10,396 bases of DNA from contig JADGED010000050.1 of the NCBI GenBank assembly GCA_016744555.1, positions 3,101-13,496 on the forward strand, in the 5' to 3' direction. Shown here piece by piece: positions 7,976-10,396 of this stretch; within the stretch, counting starts at the first letter, position 1, and each line of letters starts with the position of its first letter. The translations under genes were made by a program, and so were the position numbers. A model generated the notes under the pieces. That model ran no database searches. It saw only the letters and a list, made by a program, of their open reading frames with translations, and was not told where the DNA came from. The stretch is from Desulfuromonadaceae bacterium (lineage in GTDB: Bacteria; Desulfobacterota; Desulfuromonadia; Desulfuromonadales; Geopsychrobacteraceae).

Positions 7976-8677
7976 CTACTTGATTAAAGCTTGTAATTCA
8001 GAGATATCAAGATTAATCCCAGCGCCCATGGTGCTGGATAGAGATATCTTCTTCAGATAAGTACCCTTAGCAGTTGACGGCTTGGCCTTAACCAAAACCT
8101 CAACTAGAGAAAGGATATTTTCTCTAAGTTTTTGTGCATCAAAGGATGTCTTGCCAACCGGTGCGTGGATGATACCAGCTTTTTCAACCCGGTACTCAAC
8201 CTTACCTGATTTAGCTTCTTCAACGGCTCGAGCAACATCCATAGTAACGGTGCCGACTTTAGGGTTAGGCATCAACCCACGTGGTCCTAATACCCGACCA
8301 ATCTTGCCAACAACACCCATCATGTCTGGGGAAGCTATCGCAGTATCAAAATCGAACCAACCACCCTGAATCTTTTCGGCTAGGTCATCGGCGCCAACAA
8401 AGTCAGCACCAGCGGCTTCTGCTTCTTGCGCTTTTTCGCCCTTGGCAAAAACCAAAACACGAACCGCTTTACCGAGACCATTTGGAAGAACCAAAGCGCC
8501 ACGAATCATTTGATCAGCTTTACGAGGATCAACACCAAGACGAACACTGATATCAACGGTCTCATCAAACTTCGCAAAAGAGCCTTTTTTTAGCAACTCA
8601 AGAGCTTCGTCAATACCATAGAGTTGGTTACGGTCAATCAGCTCTTTAGAATTTTTGATATTTTTTCCTACTGCCAT
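7976..8677 (-). CDS. rplA: Ribosomal protein uL1
   Basis: Protein of the mobile L1 arm of the large subunit, involved in E-site tRNA release; in many bacteria it also represses its own L11-L1 mRNA. It has 233 aa, the usual size. Visible signatures are FDETVDISVRLGVDPRKADQ at about 37-56, GPRGLMPNPKVGTV at about 131-144 and the C-terminal STMGAG at 215-220, part of the RNA-binding surface. Ala in STMGAG is also found in E. coli L1, so it is not abnormal. The ATG at 8677 has GGAG seven bases upstream. It starts 25 bp after rplK, consistent with one transcript. The TAG stop at 7976 borders the L10 leader. Confidence 0.98.
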   Translation of the reverse strand: MAVGKNIKNSKELIDRNQLYGIDEALELLKKGSFAKFDETVDISVRLGVDPRKADQMIRGALVLPNGLGKAVRVLVFAKGEKAQEAEAAGADFVGADDLAEKIQGGWFDFDTAIASPDMMGVVGKIGRVLGPRGLMPNPKVGTVTMDVARAVEEAKSGKVEYRVEKAGIIHAPVGKTSFDAQKLRENILSLVEVLVKAKPSTAKGTYLKKISLSSTMGAGINLDISELQALIK

Positions 8678-8702
8678 CTTCTATCTCCACTTGATCGCCG
8701 TC

Positions 8703-9125
8703 TCAGGCGACTTCAATTCCCATGCTGCGTGCAGTACCTTCGATAATCCGCATTGCAGCCTCTTCCGAGAACGCATTGAGATCAGGCATCTTAAGCTGTG
8801 CAATTTCGAGAATCTGGTCTTTAGTGACCTTACCGACCTTATCTTTATTTGGAACACCAGAACCCTTTTTCAGTTTTGCTGCACGCAACAACAATACAGC
8901 TGCAGGCGGGGTCTTAGTGATATAGGAGAAAGACCGATCGGCATATACGGTAATTACTACCGGAATGATCAACCCATCCTGATCCTGTGTTTTCGAATTA
9001 AAATTTTTGCAAAATTCCATAATATTAACGCCGTGCTGTCCAAGCGCCGGTCCAACTGGAGGCGATGGATTCGCTTTCCCAGCAGGAATTTGCAATTTAA
9101 TCTGTCCAATAATTTTCTTGGCCAT
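8703..9125 (-). CDS. rplK: Ribosomal protein uL11
   Basis: Binds the GTPase-associated region of 23S rRNA at the stalk base and is needed for RelA stimulation and thiostrepton binding. It has 140 aa, the typical length. The N-terminal domain has the proline-rich PPVGPALGQHGVNI at about 22-35, including P22 and P26, positions linked to thiostrepton action in the family. The C-terminal rRNA-binding domain includes KVGKVTKDQILEIA and ends with the usual GTARSMGIEV. The ATG at 9125 has AAGGAG six bases upstream. The spacer to nusG is 37 bp and carries small hairpins that may be an L1 target. It is followed 25 bp later by rplA. Confidence 0.98.
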   Translation of the reverse strand: MAKKIIGQIKLQIPAGKANPSPPVGPALGQHGVNIMEFCKNFNSKTQDQDGLIIPVVITVYADRSFSYITKTPPAAVLLLRAAKLKKGSGVPNKDKVGKVTKDQILEIAQLKMPDLNAFSEEAAMRIIEGTARSMGIEVA

Positions 9126-9139
9126 TACTGACTCCTTAA

Positions 9140-9170
9140 ACGAACGTAACGTTCATCCCAGCTTAGCTGG
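9140..9170 (-). promoter_or_regulatory. Candidate L1-repressor site before rplK
   Basis: Two adjacent stem-loops lie between nusG and rplK. CCAGC-UAA-GCUGG (9170-9158) has the nusG stop codon as its loop. AUGAACG-UUA-CGUUCGU (9156-9140) is a 7-bp stem with one U-G pair. The second ends a few bases before AAGGAG. L1 controls translation of the L11-L1 unit in E. coli from a site near the rplK start, and the location fits. I could not confirm the L1 consensus from memory, so the assignment is tentative. Confidence 0.4.
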
Positions 9171-9696
9171 TTTTCTCAACCTGGATAAATTCTAACTCAA
9201 CCGGGGTAACCCGACCAAAGATGCTGACCATAACTTTTAATGTGCCACGATCTGGGCGCACGTCTTCAACCACACCGGTGAAGTTAAGAAATGGACCATC
9301 AACAACTCGTACTGTTTCACCAATTTCAAACTCAACCTTAGGTTTAGGCTTTTCTACACCCTCCTCCATCCGGTTGGTAATTTTGGCAATTTCTGCATCA
9401 GGAATAACTGGTGGATTATGTCCGCCACCAACGAAACCAGTTACTTTTGCTGTTCCGGTTAGCACATGCCAAGTCTCATCAGTGAGAACCATGCGTACCA
9501 GAATATAGCCAGGGAAGAACTTACGCATGGATGTTTTACGTTCACCCTTGCGCATCTCCACCACTGTCTCTGAGGGGATCAAGATCTCCCCAAACAGCTC
9601 CTCAACTCCCATAGAGCGGATTCGCTCTTCGAGACTGAGCTTAACTTTATTTTCATACCCTGAATAGGTATGCACGCCGTACCATTTCATTGCCAT
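9163..9696 (-). CDS. nusG: Transcription elongation/termination factor NusG
   Basis: Binds the beta' clamp of RNA polymerase, reduces pausing, and links to Rho or to ribosomal protein S10. It has 177 aa, standard length. The N-terminal NGN domain runs from about residue 4 (KWYGVHTYSGYE) to about 110 and includes RKFFPGYILVRM at 58-69 and TGFVGG. The KOW domain at about 126-155 has VRVVDGPFLNFTGVVEDV, followed by a hydrophobic C-terminal strand (PVELEFIQVE). The start at 9696 (MAMKWYG) has AAGGA seven bases upstream. The second Met, two codons on, would be too close to be clearly preferred. It is 19 bp after secE. Its stop lies in the loop of the first hairpin before rplK. Confidence 0.98.
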   Translation of the reverse strand: MAMKWYGVHTYSGYENKVKLSLEERIRSMGVEELFGEILIPSETVVEMRKGERKTSMRKFFPGYILVRMVLTDETWHVLTGTAKVTGFVGGGHNPPVIPDAEIAKITNRMEEGVEKPKPKVEFEIGETVRVVDGPFLNFTGVVEDVRPDRGTLKVMVSIFGRVTPVELEFIQVEKTS

Positions 9697-9715
9697 GGTA
9701 AAGTCCTTTTTCTCC

Positions 9716-9901
9716 TCAACCGAGGATCAGACGGATAAGGCGCGAGAGAATCATATCAACACCACCAAGAAAGACCGCACAAAGAATAACCAATACAATA
9801 ACAACTGTCGTAGAGGCATAAGTGTCTTTTTTAGACGGCCAGGTAACTTTTTTTATTTCAGCTTTGACGTTGGCAAAAAACTCGCTTAAATTTCCAATCA
9901 T
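9716..9901 (-). CDS. secE: Preprotein translocase subunit SecE (short single-span form)
   Basis: Small membrane subunit of the SecYEG translocon. The chosen 61-aa form starts at the ATG at 9901 (MIGNLSEFF). Residues about 6-28 form the amphipathic helix with the family motif VKAEIKKVTWPSKKDT, and about 31-58 are one transmembrane span (TTVVIVLVILCAVFLGG ...), as in most non-enteric bacteria. The SD is poor: a GGGG run ends 11 bases upstream. A GTG at 9934 would add 11 residues (MTLFKSGASRT) but lies only seven nt from the tRNA-Trp CCA end and has no SD, so the ATG is preferred on family length. It is 19 bp before nusG. Confidence 0.9.
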   Translation of the reverse strand: MIGNLSEFFANVKAEIKKVTWPSKKDTYASTTVVIVLVILCAVFLGGVDMILSRLIRLILG

Positions 9902-9941
9902 CGTTCTACTGGCCCCACTTTTAAATAGTGTCACTAAATTA

Positions 9942-10018
9942 TGGCAGGCCAGGAGGGATTCGAACCCCCAACACCCGGATTTGGAGTCCGGTGCTCTAGC
10001 CGTTAGAGCTACTGGCCT
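9942..10018 (-). tRNA. tRNA-Trp (anticodon CCA)
   Basis: A complete 77-nt cloverleaf with encoded CCA. The acceptor stem is AGGCCAG with CUGGCCU, discriminator G, then CCA. The D stem is GCUC / GAGC. The anticodon stem is CCGGA / UCCGG with loop CUCCAAA, so the anticodon CCA lies at 9984-9982 and reads UGG. The T arm has GGGGG, loop UUCGAAU, CCCUC with one G-U pair. It sits 31 bp after rpmG and 40 bp before the chosen secE start, on the same strand, so it is probably cut out of the operon transcript by RNase P and 3' processing. tRNA-Trp in the rpmG-secE gap is common in this cluster. Confidence 0.97.
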
Positions 10019-10049
10019 ACTATTCTTAAGCTATCTTTTACGCCCCAAA

Positions 10050-10199
10050 TTACTTGGTTTCTTTGTGGGGAGTATGTTTACGGCAAAAGCGACAATATTT
10101 ATTGAACTCCAACTTGTCAGGAGTATTTCGCTTATTCTTCGTCGTGGTGTAGTTCCGCTGCTTGCACTCAGTGCAGGCAAGAGTGACAATGTCACGCAT
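10050..10199 (-). CDS. rpmG: Ribosomal protein bL33
   Basis: A 49-aa protein of the large subunit near the E site. The sequence begins MRDIVTLACTECKQRNY and ends CRFCRKHTPHKETK. The four zinc-type cysteines are C9, C12, C36 and C39 in two CxxC pairs, so this is the zinc-binding (C+) form of L33 rather than the cysteine-free paralog. The ATG at 10199 has GAGG eight bases upstream. It lies 83 bp after the tuf stop and 31 bp before tRNA-Trp. The length and sequence match the short L33 usual in this gene order. Confidence 0.97.
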   Translation of the reverse strand: MRDIVTLACTECKQRNYTTTKNKRNTPDKLEFNKYCRFCRKHTPHKETK

Positions 10200-10218
10200 A
10201 GCGCTTACCTCATAAATT

Positions 10219-10241
10219 CCCCCCCAGCAGAACTGGAAGGG
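10219..10241 (-). other. GC-rich hairpin upstream of rpmG
   Basis: In the transcript, CCCUUCCAG, loop UUCUG, CUGGGGGGG form nine pairs, two of them U-G. The 3' arm contains a run of seven G. It is followed by AAUUUAUGAGG, which leads straight into the rpmG SD, so there is no real U-tract. It could be a processing or stabilising structure between tuf and rpmG, or a weak attenuator. The function is unknown. Confidence 0.5.
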
Positions 10242-10268
10242 AGTGTCTCACTAAATAATTACTGTAGT

Positions 10269-10282
10269 TTCCCCAAAGGGAA
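10269..10282 (-). other. Short hairpin directly after the tuf stop
   Basis: UUCCC, loop UUUG, GGGAA form a 5-bp stem that begins at the base after the tuf UAA. The following bases (ACUACAGUAAUUAUUUAG) lack a U-run, so it is at most a weak terminator or a 3'-end structure. Confidence 0.3.
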
Positions 10283-10396
10283 TTACTCGATTACTTCACT
10301 AACAACGCCGGCGCCTACCGTACGGCCACCTTCACGAATTGCAAAGCGGAGTTCTTTGTCCATCGCAATTGGGGTGATCAACTCTGCTGTCATAGC
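10283..10396 (-). CDS. tuf: Elongation factor Tu (partial, last 37 residues)
   Basis: C-terminal end of EF-Tu, the GTPase that delivers aminoacyl-tRNA to the ribosome; the rest lies beyond the right edge. The visible part ends with the nearly invariant LRFAIREGGRTVGAGVV and then SEVIE before TAA. It belongs to the third (beta-barrel) domain, which contacts the tRNA T arm. It is the most upstream gene seen and is probably cotranscribed with rpmG, since no good intrinsic terminator stands between them. Many relatives carry two tuf copies; this window cannot show that. Confidence 0.97.
   Translation of the reverse strand, partial: AMTAELITPIAMDKELRFAIREGGRTVGAGVVSEVIE

Noticed and set aside
8021..8023. 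Ala219 in L1 in place of the Pro found in many STMGPG motifs.
   Set aside because: E. coli L1 also has STTMGAG at this place, so it is normal variation.
2623..9889. Numerous plus-strand and alternate-frame open frames of 60-158 codons inside rpoB, rplL, rplJ, rplA, rplK and nusG.
   Set aside because: They are antisense or shifted shadows of strongly conserved genes, with low-complexity or unfamiliar translations and no plausible SD and start context of their own.

Overview
This window is an ordinary, highly conserved housekeeping locus: the tuf - rpmG - tRNA-Trp - secE - nusG - rplK - rplA - rplJ - rplL - rpoB - rpoC cluster. Every gene lies on the minus strand, so transcription runs from the right edge to the left edge. 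Both end genes are cut by the window: only the last 37 codons of tuf and the first 834 codons of rpoC are present. No mobile element, CRISPR array, phage gene or accessory system was found, and no plus-strand open frame looks real.

The likely source is a member of the Desulfuromonadales (Geobacter/Pelobacter/Desulfuromonas-like, Desulfobacterota). The basis is recalled similarity of the RpoB N-terminus, SecE and L33 to that group, together with the gene order. This is inference without a database search. By eye the base composition is moderate and somewhat AT-leaning, so a high-GC Geobacter is less likely than a lower-GC relative.

Layout from upstream (right) to downstream (left): the tuf 3' end at 10283-10396; an 83-bp spacer with two hairpins; rpmG (L33) at 10050-10199; tRNA-Trp(CCA) at 9942-10018; secE at 9716-9901; nusG at 9163-9696; a short spacer with two small hairpins that may be an L1 site; rplK at 8703-9125; rplA at 7976-8677; a 172-bp L10 leader; rplJ at 7285-7803; rplL at 6853-7233; a 172-bp spacer with two tandem hairpins; rpoB at 2574-6680; a 71-bp spacer; and rpoC from 2502 off the left edge. 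No stretch longer than 300 bases lacks a gene.

The genes supply the translation elongation factor, the ribosomal stalk and L1 arm (L10, L7/L12, L11, L1), a translocon subunit, a transcription elongation/termination factor and the two large RNA polymerase subunits. The interesting signal lies in the RNA between genes: a clear L10 leader with possible mutually exclusive pairings, strong hairpins before rpoB and rpmG, a candidate L1 feedback site before rplK, a TTG start for rpoC, and an ambiguous secE start next to the tRNA 3' end.
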